64,000 nt of DNA from JAFKFJ01 sp963786445 (GTDB lineage Bacteria > Pseudomonadota > Alphaproteobacteria > Acetobacterales > Acetobacteraceae): assembly GCA_963786445.1 (NCBI GenBank), contig CAWAZU010000028.1, positions 1 to 64,000 of the forward strand. Reading direction: 5' to 3'. The notes below the pieces were generated by a model. That model did not search any database, was not told the DNA's origin, and was given only the letters and a program-made list of their open reading frames with translations. Below are positions 18,091 through 26,352 of the stretch, piece after piece (the first letter of the stretch is position 1; every line of letters starts with the position of its first letter). The position numbers were made by a program, and so were the translations under genes.

Positions 18091-18559
18091 CCCGGATTAT
18101 GCACGAGGCGAAGGTTCTGTGGAGAGGCTGTGGCTGGGCAACGGTTTGCGCGCCCGATGTGGGACGTTTGGGTTAGGCGCGGCGGCTGCTGGGCGTTGGG
18201 GTTGATTGGATCTGGGCGGTTCGCGGGCGGCGGCCCCGTTGCCCAGATGGTCAGGCGCGGCATGCGCGTCGGCGCCAGCACGAAGCTGGCCTGATCCGGT
18301 GTTGCCCGCGGCAGGTGCAGGCGCAGGCAGCGCTTCAGCACCTCGACCCGTGCCGCCAGCTTGAGCAGGCGCAGCCGCAGTATGTCGAACTGGACGATCC
18401 GCCAGGACGAGCGGCGCGGCATCAACCGCCGCAGGCTCCACATCAACCAGTAGGCGCCGACATGCAGAAACAGGCGCATCTGATTGGCGCTGGCGCGGCA
18501 GCACGAGGTGCGGTCGGCGGCGAGGTGCGTTTTCCAGGCCTTGATGTGGTTCTCGGCCT
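18091..18559 (-). mobile_element. IS1380-family fragment (transposase C-terminus and end)
   Basis: The minus-strand frame from 18559 reads the C-terminal part of an IS1380 transposase: GQAENHIKAWKTHLAADRTS, NQMRLFLHVGAYWLMWSLRR and RRSSWRIVQFDILRLRL. The N-terminal two thirds are missing. The outer end GCCCGGATTATGCACGAGG near 18090-18108 resembles IS1380 tips. The break at about 18559 coincides with the beginning of an IS21 istB fragment on the other strand, so the two elements are joined as a chimera. Confidence 0.75.
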
Positions 18560-18964
18560 GACCGCAAGACCCATCTTGCCATCGGCGTCGCCTCGGCCGT
18601 CATCCGCACCCGCGCCAGGGGGCGCTTCTTCAATCTTGTCGACCTCGTCAACCAGCTCGAGCAGGAGAAGGCCGCCGGCCGCAGTGGTCGCCTCGCCGAG
18701 AAGCTGTTGCGCTACGATCTCATTGTTATCGATGAACTCGGCTACCTGCCGTTCAGCCAGCCCGGCGGCCAGTTGCTGTTCCATCTGATCAGCAAACTCT
18801 ACGAGAACACATCCCTTCTGATCACCACCAACCTGGCCTTCGCCGATTGGCCGCAGATCTTCGGCGACGCCAAGATGACCACCGCCATGCTCGATCGGCT
18901 GACACATCACTGCGACATCATTGAGACCGGCAACACCAGCTGGCGCTTCAAGAACCGCAGCTGA
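18559..18964 (+). pseudogene. IS21-family IstB fragment (5' truncated)
   Basis: The frame reads RKTHLAIGVASAVIRTRARG, continues through FFNLVDLVNQLEQEK to Walker B LIVIDELGYLPFSQPGG and on to the natural IstB end (TSWRFKNRS-stop at 18964). The P-loop glycines and everything before them are absent because the sequence is cut at about 18559 by the IS1380 fragment. IstB is the AAA+ helper of the IS21 transposase. istA is also missing, so this is a non-functional relic. Confidence 0.8.
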
Positions 18965-19014
18965 TCAAACCCCCCATCAACCGGATATCGTGACGTCACG
19001 GTTCGGAGTGGAGC

Positions 19015-19326
19015 ATGCCGCGCAAGCCGATCGGCGACAGGCCGATGACCGACGCCGAACGTCAGGCCCGTCACCGAGCTGCTCAAGCCGTGGGTAAGCC
19101 AGCCAGCCGCATCCGCTCCCCAGCCGACCGACGCAGTCGCATCCAGCGCTGGCGGGATGCCGTCGCCGAACTGACCAGCGTGCAGGCTCAATGCCACGCC
19201 TGGCTGGCGGCACTGCCGACCAGCCTGCACGAAGGCGCCACCGCCGAGGCGTTGCAGGCGATCTGCGAACTCGACCTCTCCGAACTCCAGGCTGTCGAGC
19301 CACCACGAGGCTTCGGCAGGGACTGA
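19015..19326 (+). CDS. Small passenger protein of the IS21 relic
   Basis: 103 residues, beginning MPRKPIGDRPMTDAERQARH and ending PPRGFGRD. Short, charged, helix-rich proteins of this form commonly follow istB in alphaproteobacterial IS21 elements; their role is unknown. The frame is intact. It lies between the istB end and the IS21 terminal repeats, as expected for such a passenger. Confidence 0.6.
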   Translation: MPRKPIGDRPMTDAERQARHRAAQAVGKPASRIRSPADRRSRIQRWRDAVAELTSVQAQCHAWLAALPTSLHEGATAEALQAICELDLSELQAVEPPRGFGRD

Positions 19327-19416
19327 CCGATCGCGATCCAAGCGCCACTGCACTCGCGAAGCGCAGACCACCAGCCCCGACTATCCTCGACCTGGAGCAG
19401 CCGATCCGATACCTCC

Positions 19417-19470
19417 AAGGGGGTCGGATTTGGACGCGAAAAGGGGGTCGTGATTGGAAGCGATTTGACA
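19417..19470. repeat. IS21-type terminal repeats (right end)
   Basis: Two imperfect direct copies of a 23-bp unit start AAGGGGGTCG at 19417 and 19441 and both end GCGA. They are followed by TTTGACA, ending at about 19470. Tandem terminal repeats of this form are transposase-binding sites at IS21 ends. They place the right border of the IS21 relic about 60 bp from the deacetylase gene. Confidence 0.6.
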
Positions 19471-19530
19471 CGTTGACCAGTGCTCCTCGCCGCCGAGGCT
19501 GCCGCACAGCGCGCACATGCAGGCGGAACG

Positions 19531-20415
19531 TCAGCCCTTCGTGCGCGGCGCGCGGCGCGCGAAATCGTCCGCCATCTCGTTCATGGTGACGAAGCGGACG
19601 CCGGGGTGCCGGATCATGTAGGCGTACAGCCGCTCCAGCATCATCAGTACCTGCGGGCGGCCGGAGACATCGGGATGGATGGTCATCGGGAAGATGGCAT
19701 AGTCGTATTCCCGGTACACCCAGTCGAATTGGTCGCGCCAGAGCTGCTCGATGTCGTGCGGGTTGACGAATCCGAAGCTGTTCGGGGCCTTCTTGATGAA
19801 CATCATCGGCGGCAGGTCGTCGAGGTACCAGCTGCCGGGAATCTCGATCAGGCCGGTTTCCCGGCCGCGCTTCAGCGGCACCATCCACTCGCTGGCCTTC
19901 TTGGAATAGTCGATCTTGGTCCAGCTGTCGCCCACGCGCACGTAGTACGGCTGGTGGTCGTGGTGCATCAGGCTGTGGTCGTACTTGAACCCCTTCTTCA
20001 GCAGCAGCTCGTTGGTGATCGGGCTGAACTCCCACCACGGGGCGACATAGCCGGTCGGCCGTTTGCCGCAGAGTTTGCTGACCAGCTCGATGCATTTGTC
20101 CAGGACCTCCTCCTCCTGGGCCGGGGTCATGGCAATCGGGTTCTCGTGGCTGTAGCCGTGGACGCCGACTTCGTGGCCAGCCGCGGCGACCGCCTGCATC
20201 TGCTCGGGAAATGTCTCGATCGAATGGCCGGGGATGAACCAGGTGGTCTTGATGCCGAAGCGGCGGAACAGTTCGACCAGGCGCGGCGCGCCGACTTCGC
20301 CGGCAAACAGGCCGCGCGAAATGTCGTCCGGCGAATCCTCGCCGCCGTACGATCCGAGCCAGCCCGCGACGGCATCGACGTCGATGCCGAAGCCGCAAAG
20401 AATCTCCTTCGCCAT
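19531..20415 (-). CDS. NodB-type polysaccharide deacetylase, HP0310/PgdA-like
   Basis: 294 residues with an AGAAGGAGAGGAAGG site before ATG 20415. It closely follows the Helicobacter HP0310 type: GIDVDAVAGWLGSYGGEDSP at the start, TTWFIPGHSIETFPEQM, HEVGVHGYSHENPIAMT, GYVAPWWEFSPITNELLL and TIHPDVSGRPQVL. The Asp and His residues of the NodB metal site are visible. Related enzymes cleave N-acetyl or cyclic amide groups, and there is no secretion signal, so a cytoplasmic amidohydrolase on an imported compound is as likely as peptidoglycan work. It is co-transcribed with the GntR gene 33 nt upstream. Confidence 0.85.
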   Translation of the reverse strand: MAKEILCGFGIDVDAVAGWLGSYGGEDSPDDISRGLFAGEVGAPRLVELFRRFGIKTTWFIPGHSIETFPEQMQAVAAAGHEVGVHGYSHENPIAMTPAQEEEVLDKCIELVSKLCGKRPTGYVAPWWEFSPITNELLLKKGFKYDHSLMHHDHQPYYVRVGDSWTKIDYSKKASEWMVPLKRGRETGLIEIPGSWYLDDLPPMMFIKKAPNSFGFVNPHDIEQLWRDQFDWVYREYDYAIFPMTIHPDVSGRPQVLMMLERLYAYMIRHPGVRFVTMNEMADDFARRAPRTKG

Positions 20416-20448
20416 CCTTCCTCTCCTTCTACGGCCGGGCGGTGCGAG

Positions 20449-21219
20449 CTACGCGGCGCTCTCGGCGGTGCGGGCTGCGCCGCCCGCTCCGACGAGGCGG
20501 CGCGGCGTGTCACTCAACGCAATGCCCACGCGGTCGGCCGCGCGGATGATGTGCAGCCGCATGTAGTATTCGGCGCCGTCGGGGTCGCGGCGCGTGATCG
20601 CCTGCATCAGCTTCTGGTGCTCGTCCACCGTTTCCCAGACGCGTTCATGCCGCGCGACCGGGACACGCTGGCTTTCCTCGAACACGGCGCGGTAGGTTTC
20701 GTGCAGGTCGGCCAGGATGCGGTTGCCCGAGATCTGCATGATGCGGTGGTGCAGATCGAAATCCGACTGCGAGGCCGCCACGAAATCCGGCTGGCGCGTG
20801 GCTTCCTTGTGGTCCTCGACGATGCGCTGCAATTCCAGCAACTGCGCATCGGTAATCGCCATCGTCGCCAGCCGTGCCGCGTAGGCTTCGGTCAGCAGCC
20901 GGAACTGATAGACTTCGGGCAACGTATAGCGGCTGGCGAAGCGCCAGATCGGCAACGACAGCAGCGGCGCCCGCGTAGCGCCGTCGGGTGCCACGTCGGC
21001 CCTGACGAACGTGCCGCGATGCGGCTCCCCGCGCACGAGGCCGAGGGTTTCGAGGGTCGAAAGCGCCTCGCGCAGCGAGGCGCGGCTGATCGACAGTTGC
21101 GCGGCGAGTTGGCGTTCGGCCGGCAAACGCTCTCCGGGGGTGAACGTGCCGTCCAGAATCATCGCCTGTATCCTGCGAACCGCCGACTGCGATACGGTTG
21201 ACCGCACGCTCCTTCTCAC
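20449..21219 (-). CDS. GntR/FadR-family regulator (FCD type), module B
   Basis: 256 residues from GTG 21219, chosen because GGGAGGGG lies just upstream and because the paralogue at 35833 aligns from its first residue (both have ...QSAV-x-x-IQAMI). A winged helix at about 10-75 (GERLPAERQLAAQLSISRAS, RGEPHRGTFVRA) is followed by an all-helical FCD effector domain with metal-ligand-like His residues (SDFDLHHRIMQ, HERVWETVDEHQ, YMRLHIIRA). It likely represses the divergent ABC operon at 21500 and its own unit with the deacetylase, through the GGTC boxes between them. Confidence 0.9.
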   Translation of the reverse strand: MRRSVRSTVSQSAVRRIQAMILDGTFTPGERLPAERQLAAQLSISRASLREALSTLETLGLVRGEPHRGTFVRADVAPDGATRAPLLSLPIWRFASRYTLPEVYQFRLLTEAYAARLATMAITDAQLLELQRIVEDHKEATRQPDFVAASQSDFDLHHRIMQISGNRILADLHETYRAVFEESQRVPVARHERVWETVDEHQKLMQAITRRDPDGAEYYMRLHIIRAADRVGIALSDTPRRLVGAGGAARTAESAA

Positions 21220-21250
21220 CGCCCCTCCCGAAATGGCCTGACTGCTGGGG

Positions 21251-21261
21251 TGGTCCGACCG
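21251..21261. promoter_or_regulatory. FadR-type operator box 1, module B
   Basis: TGGTCCGACCG fits the FadR-subfamily consensus TnGTnnnACnA in all but the last base. It lies 32 bp upstream of the regulator start at 21219, a good position for autorepression. Confidence 0.5.
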
Positions 21262-21316
21262 CCCGCTTGTCGGCATCGCCGCCCGTGACAACCGACGATG
21301 CACGTCGCGTCCGTAG

Positions 21317-21340
21317 TTGGTCAAGATTAATGTTGACCAA
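21317..21340. promoter_or_regulatory. Perfect inverted repeat TTGGTCAA-N8-TTGACCAA
   Basis: The two 8-bp arms are exact reverse complements around the AT-rich centre GATTAATG. It sits midway between the divergent regulator and transporter genes. A similar GGGTCAA-N9-TTGACCC element lies before the second GntR gene (35715-35737). It may be the operator of one of these regulators or overlap a promoter. Confidence 0.55.
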
Positions 21341-21352
21341 CGGCCTGGGCTG

Positions 21353-21382
21353 TGGTCATACCGAACGCCAGTGGTCCGACCA
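21353..21382. promoter_or_regulatory. FadR-type operator boxes 2 and 3, module B
   Basis: TGGTCATACCG at 21353-21363 and the perfect TGGTC-C-GACCA at 21372-21382 lie 19 bp apart, upstream of the transporter start at 21500. The second matches the core of the FadR operator (TGGTCnGACCA) exactly. Confidence 0.5.
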
Positions 21383-21499
21383 TGCCGGGCGCACCACCCC
21401 GTCCGGCCAGCGCAGCGGAGTGCAGACGGCATGAGCGACGTGCTGGATCGCGCAACGGACGCGGCGCCCGCCGCGCCGCCAACGCTGCCCTGAAACGCC

Positions 21500-23041
21500 A
21501 TGGCTACTGCCCAGCCCGTCCTGGAGGTTCGCGCGATCGACAAACGCTACGGCGCCACGGTGGCGCTGCGCGACGTGTCGTTCGTGCTGAACACCGGCGA
21601 GGTCTGCGGCCTGCTGGGCGAGAACGGGGCCGGCAAGTCCACGCTGGTCAAGGCATTGAGCGGCGTCATTGCGCCGGATTCGGGCGAGATGCGAATCGCC
21701 GGCGCGCCGTACCGGCCCGCCACCATCAGCGACGCCCGCCGGCAGGGCGTTGCCACCGCGTTCCAGGAACTCAGCCTGGTGCCGACGCTGTCGGTCGCGG
21801 TGAACCTGTTCCTGCCGCGCCCGGCGGCCAACCGCGCCGGGCTGGTGCCGCTGCGGCAACTGGAGCGGCAGGCCGCGGGCATCCTCGCTGCGCACGGCAT
21901 CACCGACATCCGTCCCGGTACGCCGGTTGGCGATCTGCCGCTCGGCCAGCGCCAGCGCGTCGAGATCGTGCGCGCCATGTTCCGCCAACCGCGGCTGCTG
22001 CTGCTGGACGAACCGACGGCCGCCCTGGCCGACCGCGACTGGCTGTTCGCCCTCATCCAGCAGGCCGCGGCGCGCGGCGCCTCCATTCTCTACATCAGCC
22101 ACAAGCTCGACGAGATCCGCCGGCTGTGCCGTCGCTGCGTCATCCTGCGCAACGGCCGCAAGGTGCTCGAAAGCCACGTCGCCGAGATGAGCGACGACGA
22201 GATCTTCAGGAACATGGCGGGACGTTCCGCCGTCGAGCAGTTCGTCAGCGCGCCGTCCGCGGTGCGGGCGCAGGCGCCGCCGGCGCTGGCAGCCGAGCAT
22301 CTGGTGGGCGAAGGCGTGGACGATATAAGCTTCTCGCTCGTCCCCGGCGAGATCCTCGGCATCGCCGGGCTGGAAGGCCATGGCCAGACCCGGCTGTTCA
22401 AGTCGCTGGTCGGGCTGCATCCGCTGCGCGGCGGCCGTATCGCGGTGGATGGCGTGGCACGCCACCTCCGCTCCCCCCGCGCGGCGCGTGCCGCCGGCGT
22501 GGTGCTGGTGCCGGAGGACCGCAAGACCGAGGGCATCTTCAAGGACCTCAGCACCGTCGCCAACATCTCCCTGCCGGTGATCGAGCGCGCCAGTCCCTTG
22601 CATTTCCTGAACCGGCGGCGCGAGCGCGCGCTCGTGGCCCGCGTCATTCCCGACGTGGACCTGCCGGAGCACTACCTGCCGTTCGGCATTGCCGCACTCT
22701 CGGGCGGCAATCAGCAGAAAGCGGTGCTCGCGCGCGCGCTGATCGCACAGTCGCGCTGCCTGCTGCTGTTCGATCCGACGCGCGGCGTGGACGTGGGAGC
22801 CAAGCAGAGCGTCTATCGCATGATGCGCCGCTTCGCGCAGGGCGGCGGCGCGATCCTGTTCTATTCGACCGAACTCGACGAACTCGTGCATCTCTGCGAC
22901 CGCTGCCTGGTGCTGTACCGCAACCGGGTGATCAGCGAGGTGCCGGGATCGGCGCTGTCACAGGAACTGATCCTGTCGCTCGCCGCCGGCCACGCCGTGC
23001 GCCCGGCCGCCGAGGCCGCGCAGCCCGCGGCACGGTCATGA
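21500..23041 (+). CDS. Ribose-type ABC importer ATPase (module B)
   Basis: 513 residues, tandem ATPase paralogous to the module A protein at 9397. Walker A GENGAGKST is at about 40-48, with FQELSLVPTLSV, then Walker B LLLLDEPTAAL. The second half has the degenerate P-loop GLEGHGQTRLF and signature LSGGNQQKAVL. It drives uptake of an unknown sugar-like solute with the two permeases and the binding protein that follow. It overlaps permease 1 by 4 nt. Transcription is divergent from the GntR gene, with operator-like boxes between. A 20-codon ORF (21431-21493) ends 6 nt before this start. Confidence 0.93.
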   Translation: MATAQPVLEVRAIDKRYGATVALRDVSFVLNTGEVCGLLGENGAGKSTLVKALSGVIAPDSGEMRIAGAPYRPATISDARRQGVATAFQELSLVPTLSVAVNLFLPRPAANRAGLVPLRQLERQAAGILAAHGITDIRPGTPVGDLPLGQRQRVEIVRAMFRQPRLLLLDEPTAALADRDWLFALIQQAAARGASILYISHKLDEIRRLCRRCVILRNGRKVLESHVAEMSDDEIFRNMAGRSAVEQFVSAPSAVRAQAPPALAAEHLVGEGVDDISFSLVPGEILGIAGLEGHGQTRLFKSLVGLHPLRGGRIAVDGVARHLRSPRAARAAGVVLVPEDRKTEGIFKDLSTVANISLPVIERASPLHFLNRRRERALVARVIPDVDLPEHYLPFGIAALSGGNQQKAVLARALIAQSRCLLLFDPTRGVDVGAKQSVYRMMRRFAQGGGAILFYSTELDELVHLCDRCLVLYRNRVISEVPGSALSQELILSLAAGHAVRPAAEAAQPAARS

Positions 23042-24015
23042 ACGAAGTTCGCTTCCGGCTGCCCCGGTTCCGTCCGGCGAGCGGGCCGACGATCGCTGTG
23101 CTGCTGTACGCCGCGATGTATGTCGTCTACGGCGCCCGCGCGCCGACGGCGTTTTCGCTGACCGGCATCACCGACCTGCTCGACAACACCGTGGTGCTGG
23201 CGGTCGCCGCGGCGGGACTCACCCTCGTGATCCTCGCCGGCGAATTCGATCTCTCGGGCATCGGCGTGATCGCGATCGCCAACGCGGTGGTCGCGACGAC
23301 CAGCACCGGCAGCCTGGGCTGGGCCGGCGCGCTCGTCGCCGTGATGGTGATCGGCGGCGCCGCCGGCCTGCTCAATGGCTGGCTGGTGGCGGCGCTCGGA
23401 CTGCAATCGCTGGCGGTGACAATCGGCACGATGATCGCGTGCGAGGGTGTCGCGTTGCTGATCCTGTCGGCGCCGGGCGGCGAAGTCGCGGATGCCATCG
23501 CCAACGGCCTGACCGGCGATCTCGGCCGTGCGCTTCCGGTCGCCGCGATCATTATAGCGGCGCTGCTCGCGCTGTGGTTCCTGTTCGCGCACACCCGCGC
23601 CGGCATCGCGATCTATGCCGTCGGCACCGACGAGAACGCCGCCCGGCTCTCCGGCCTCGACGTGCGCCGCGCCAAGCTGGTCGCGTTCGTGCTTGCCGGG
23701 GTGACCTATGGCCTGGCCGGCTACATGCTGAGTGCCGAAACCGGCAGCGGCGACCCGCGGGCGAGCGATTCGTTCCTGCTGTTCATTTACGCCTCGGTCG
23801 CAATCGGCGGCACGTCGCTCGCGGGCGGGCGCGGCGGCGTGTTCGGCAGCGTGGTCGGCGCCGGTCTGCTGACCGTGATGCAGAAGATGCTGTTCGCGCT
23901 GGGCGCGGCGGAATTCTATACGAACGTATTCAGCGGCATCATCATGCTGGTTGCCATCTTCGTGAGCGGCCTCTCGGCGGCGTTGTCACGACCGCGGCGG
24001 CGGAGGCCGAGTTGA
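23038..24015 (+). CDS. Ribose-type ABC importer permease 1 (module B)
   Basis: 325 residues, BPD_transp_2 family membrane protein. ATG 23038 overlaps the ATPase stop. Family segments include LVILAGEFDLSGIGVIAIAN near 62-82, YGLAGYMLSAETGSGDP and VAIGGTSLAGGRGGVFGS near 255-272. It is clearly paralogous to permease 1 of module A, down to the IYAVGTDENAA loop, so the two operons descend from one importer. It acts in the inner membrane. Confidence 0.92.
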   Translation: MNEVRFRLPRFRPASGPTIAVLLYAAMYVVYGARAPTAFSLTGITDLLDNTVVLAVAAAGLTLVILAGEFDLSGIGVIAIANAVVATTSTGSLGWAGALVAVMVIGGAAGLLNGWLVAALGLQSLAVTIGTMIACEGVALLILSAPGGEVADAIANGLTGDLGRALPVAAIIIAALLALWFLFAHTRAGIAIYAVGTDENAARLSGLDVRRAKLVAFVLAGVTYGLAGYMLSAETGSGDPRASDSFLLFIYASVAIGGTSLAGGRGGVFGSVVGAGLLTVMQKMLFALGAAEFYTNVFSGIIMLVAIFVSGLSAALSRPRRRRPS

Positions 24016-25032
24016 ATGGCCGAACGCGAGTCGATCGCCATGGCTGAGCCGCTGTCCGCCGATACGGCGCAGCCGCTGCGCCGCCCGGGCGGGATCAACC
24101 CCGACCTGCTGCCGGCCGTGATCGTGCTGGTCTGCGCGATCCTGCTGATCATCGCCACCAAGGCGATGAACCCCGGCTCCGGCCTAGTGCAGCAGTTCAG
24201 CGCGGTGCTGGTCACGTCGATTTTCCTGGTGGTGGCATCGTTCGGCCAGGGGCTGACGATCCTGCTCGGTGGCGTCGATCTCTCCATTGGCGTCGTCGTC
24301 GGTCTCAGCGCGATGATGATCTCGGTGCTGACCAACGGGCGGGATGACGCGCTGTCCTGGGCGGTTCCGGCCACGCTCGCCAGTTGTACGGGCATCGGCG
24401 TGATCAACGGCATCGGCATCGCGTTGGCCAAGGTGCCCCCCTTCATCATGACGCTCGCCTCCGGCATCACGTTCTTCGGTGTCGGGCTGGGCTTCACGTC
24501 CGGGCTCGCGCAGGAACCGGTGGCGCCGGCGTTGCAGGCGCTGATGAGCGGCCATTGGCTCGGGGTGCCGATCCCGGTCTATCTGATCCTCGGCTTCGTG
24601 ATCCTGGCGACGCTGCTGCAAAACGGCACCAGCGAAGGGCGCAAGCTGTATGCCCTCGGCAGCAGTCCGGGCGCGGCGCAGGTGCTCGGGCTGCCGATCG
24701 CCGGTCTGACGATCCTGGCTTATGGCATCAGCGGATTATGCGCCGCGCTGTCCGGCCTGCTGCTCGCCGGCTACTCGTCCGCCGCCACGCTCGACATGGG
24801 CAATCCGCTGCTGCTGCCGACCATCGCGGCGGTGGTAATCGGCGGCGCGCGCGTGACCGGCGGGCGGGGGCTGTATCTGGGCACGTTCGCCGGGGCGCTG
24901 TTCCTGAGTGCGCTGGAAACGGTGATCACCGTCCTCAGCCTGTCACAGGGCCTGAGGGACATCATCGAAGGCGCAATCATCGTCATTGCCCTGCTGCTGC
25001 AAAGCGAGCGGTGGGGCGCGCTCCGACGCTAA
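24016..25032 (+). CDS. Ribose-type ABC importer permease 2 (module B)
   Basis: 338 residues. Its ATG directly follows the preceding stop (TGAATG), so translation is coupled; ATG 24040 is a second possible start. BPD_transp_2 motifs: LTILLGGVDLSIGVVVGLSA near 75-95, VPPFIMTLASGITFFG near 140-155, VIGGARVTGGRGLYLG near 275-290. It is paralogous to the gene at 11972. The binding-protein gene begins 26 nt downstream. Confidence 0.92.
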   Translation: MAERESIAMAEPLSADTAQPLRRPGGINPDLLPAVIVLVCAILLIIATKAMNPGSGLVQQFSAVLVTSIFLVVASFGQGLTILLGGVDLSIGVVVGLSAMMISVLTNGRDDALSWAVPATLASCTGIGVINGIGIALAKVPPFIMTLASGITFFGVGLGFTSGLAQEPVAPALQALMSGHWLGVPIPVYLILGFVILATLLQNGTSEGRKLYALGSSPGAAQVLGLPIAGLTILAYGISGLCAALSGLLLAGYSSAATLDMGNPLLLPTIAAVVIGGARVTGGRGLYLGTFAGALFLSALETVITVLSLSQGLRDIIEGAIIVIALLLQSERWGALRR

Positions 25033-25058
25033 TCGGAAAGGAAGGAGGGAATGCTGTC

Positions 25059-26291
25059 ATGAATGCATCATCGAGGCGAATGAAAGGCATGGCGAGGTCG
25101 CTTCTGTATGGCGCGGCGGCGCTGGCCGCCGGCAGCCTGGCGACGGCGGCGCCGGCGCACGCCGAGCACTACAAGGTGTTCCTCGACATGAGCTACAGCG
25201 GCAACATCTGGCAGGCCGCGGCCGCGAACGGCATCAAGGCGCTGGCCGAGACGCCGCCCTACGACAAGGAAGTAGAGTTCAAGACGGTGATCTCCGGCAC
25301 CGATGTGCAGCGGCAGATTTCCGATATCCAGAGCATGGTGGCGGCTGGCGCCAACGCCATTCTGATCTATCCGCTGTCGTCCACCGCGTTGAACCGCGTC
25401 GTACGGCAAGCCTGCGAGAAGCACGTGCTGGTCTTCACGTACGACTCGACTGTCACCGAGCCATGCGCCTACAACGTCAGCAACATCACCGCGCGTTACG
25501 GCTCGAACTCCGCGCAGTGGATGGTCAACGCGATGGGCGGCAAGGGGGAAGTGGTGATCAACCATGGCGTCGCCGGCACCAGTGTCACGAAGGTTTATGA
25601 CGAGCAGGCGTTCCACATCTTCCACAAGTACCCCGGCATCAAGATCGTCGGCGAATTCTACGGCAACTGGAACGATGCCCTGTCGCAGGAAGGTGTTTCG
25701 AAAATCCTGGCGGCGCATCCGAACCTCGATGCCATCTGGACGGTCGATGGCACGTACGGGTCGCTACAGGCGGTCATGAAGAACCGCCCCGACCGGCTGG
25801 TGGTGATCGCGGGCCAGTCGAACAACGGCTATCGCCTGGCGATCGGCGATTTGGCGTTGCAGAACAAGGGACTGAAGGGCGTCTCGTCGAGCGCCGGTCC
25901 AGCCGTCGGACCCTATGCCTTCAAGGCGATGATGGAGGTGCTGACCGGCAAGCAGAAGCCGACCGGGCACAACATCGAATACCCGCTGCCGTGGGTGCCC
26001 TATCAGGACATCAAGATGTGCAGCGGCGAACGGTTTGAAAACGGCTGCAACGTGTTTCCGGCAGCCAAGGTGCCGCCGCTGTTCATCGACACCTCGCTCA
26101 ACGGCGACCTGCTGCCGGAGCTGAACCTGACGGCGGTGCAGAAGGGCGAGCCGGTGGCGGGCACAACGATCACGCCGCTGCCGCCGTTCCGCTACGCCGA
26201 CAACCTGCCGGGTGTGAACTGCACCAAATGCACGGCCCCGGCAGACTGGCTGGAGCCAAACCTCGTGAAGCCGATTCCCGCACCGAAGTAG
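25059..26291 (+). CDS. Periplasmic sugar-type substrate-binding protein (module B)
   Basis: 410 residues with a GGAAGGAGGG site. The Sec signal peptide ends APAHAEHY at about residue 35. It is a type-1 periplasmic binding fold paralogous to the module A protein: FLDMSYSGNIWQAAAANGIK, ISGTDVQRQISDIQSMV, KYPGIKIVGEFYGNWND. The same cysteines are kept (ACEKH, EPCAYN, MCSGERFENGCN), as is a C-terminal C-x-x-C (GVNCTKCTA). A strong hairpin follows. The ligand is unknown; divergence in the middle domain suggests it differs from that of module A. Confidence 0.9.
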   Translation: MNASSRRMKGMARSLLYGAAALAAGSLATAAPAHAEHYKVFLDMSYSGNIWQAAAANGIKALAETPPYDKEVEFKTVISGTDVQRQISDIQSMVAAGANAILIYPLSSTALNRVVRQACEKHVLVFTYDSTVTEPCAYNVSNITARYGSNSAQWMVNAMGGKGEVVINHGVAGTSVTKVYDEQAFHIFHKYPGIKIVGEFYGNWNDALSQEGVSKILAAHPNLDAIWTVDGTYGSLQAVMKNRPDRLVVIAGQSNNGYRLAIGDLALQNKGLKGVSSSAGPAVGPYAFKAMMEVLTGKQKPTGHNIEYPLPWVPYQDIKMCSGERFENGCNVFPAAKVPPLFIDTSLNGDLLPELNLTAVQKGEPVAGTTITPLPPFRYADNLPGVNCTKCTAPADWLEPNLVKPIPAPK

Positions 26292-26304
26292 CCGCAGCGC
26301 ACCG

Positions 26305-26329
26305 GCCACGCGGCCTGTCGCCGCGTGGC
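26305..26329 (+). terminator. Hairpin after the module B binding-protein gene
   Basis: GCCACGCGGC-CTGTC-GCCGCGTGGC is a 10-bp perfect stem with a 5-nt loop, 13 bp after the stop codon and 23 bp before the next start. It has no U-run. It sits like the hairpins after the other island binding-protein genes. Confidence 0.6.
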
Positions 26330-26352
26330 TGGGCGTGCCAGGAGATGCCGCC

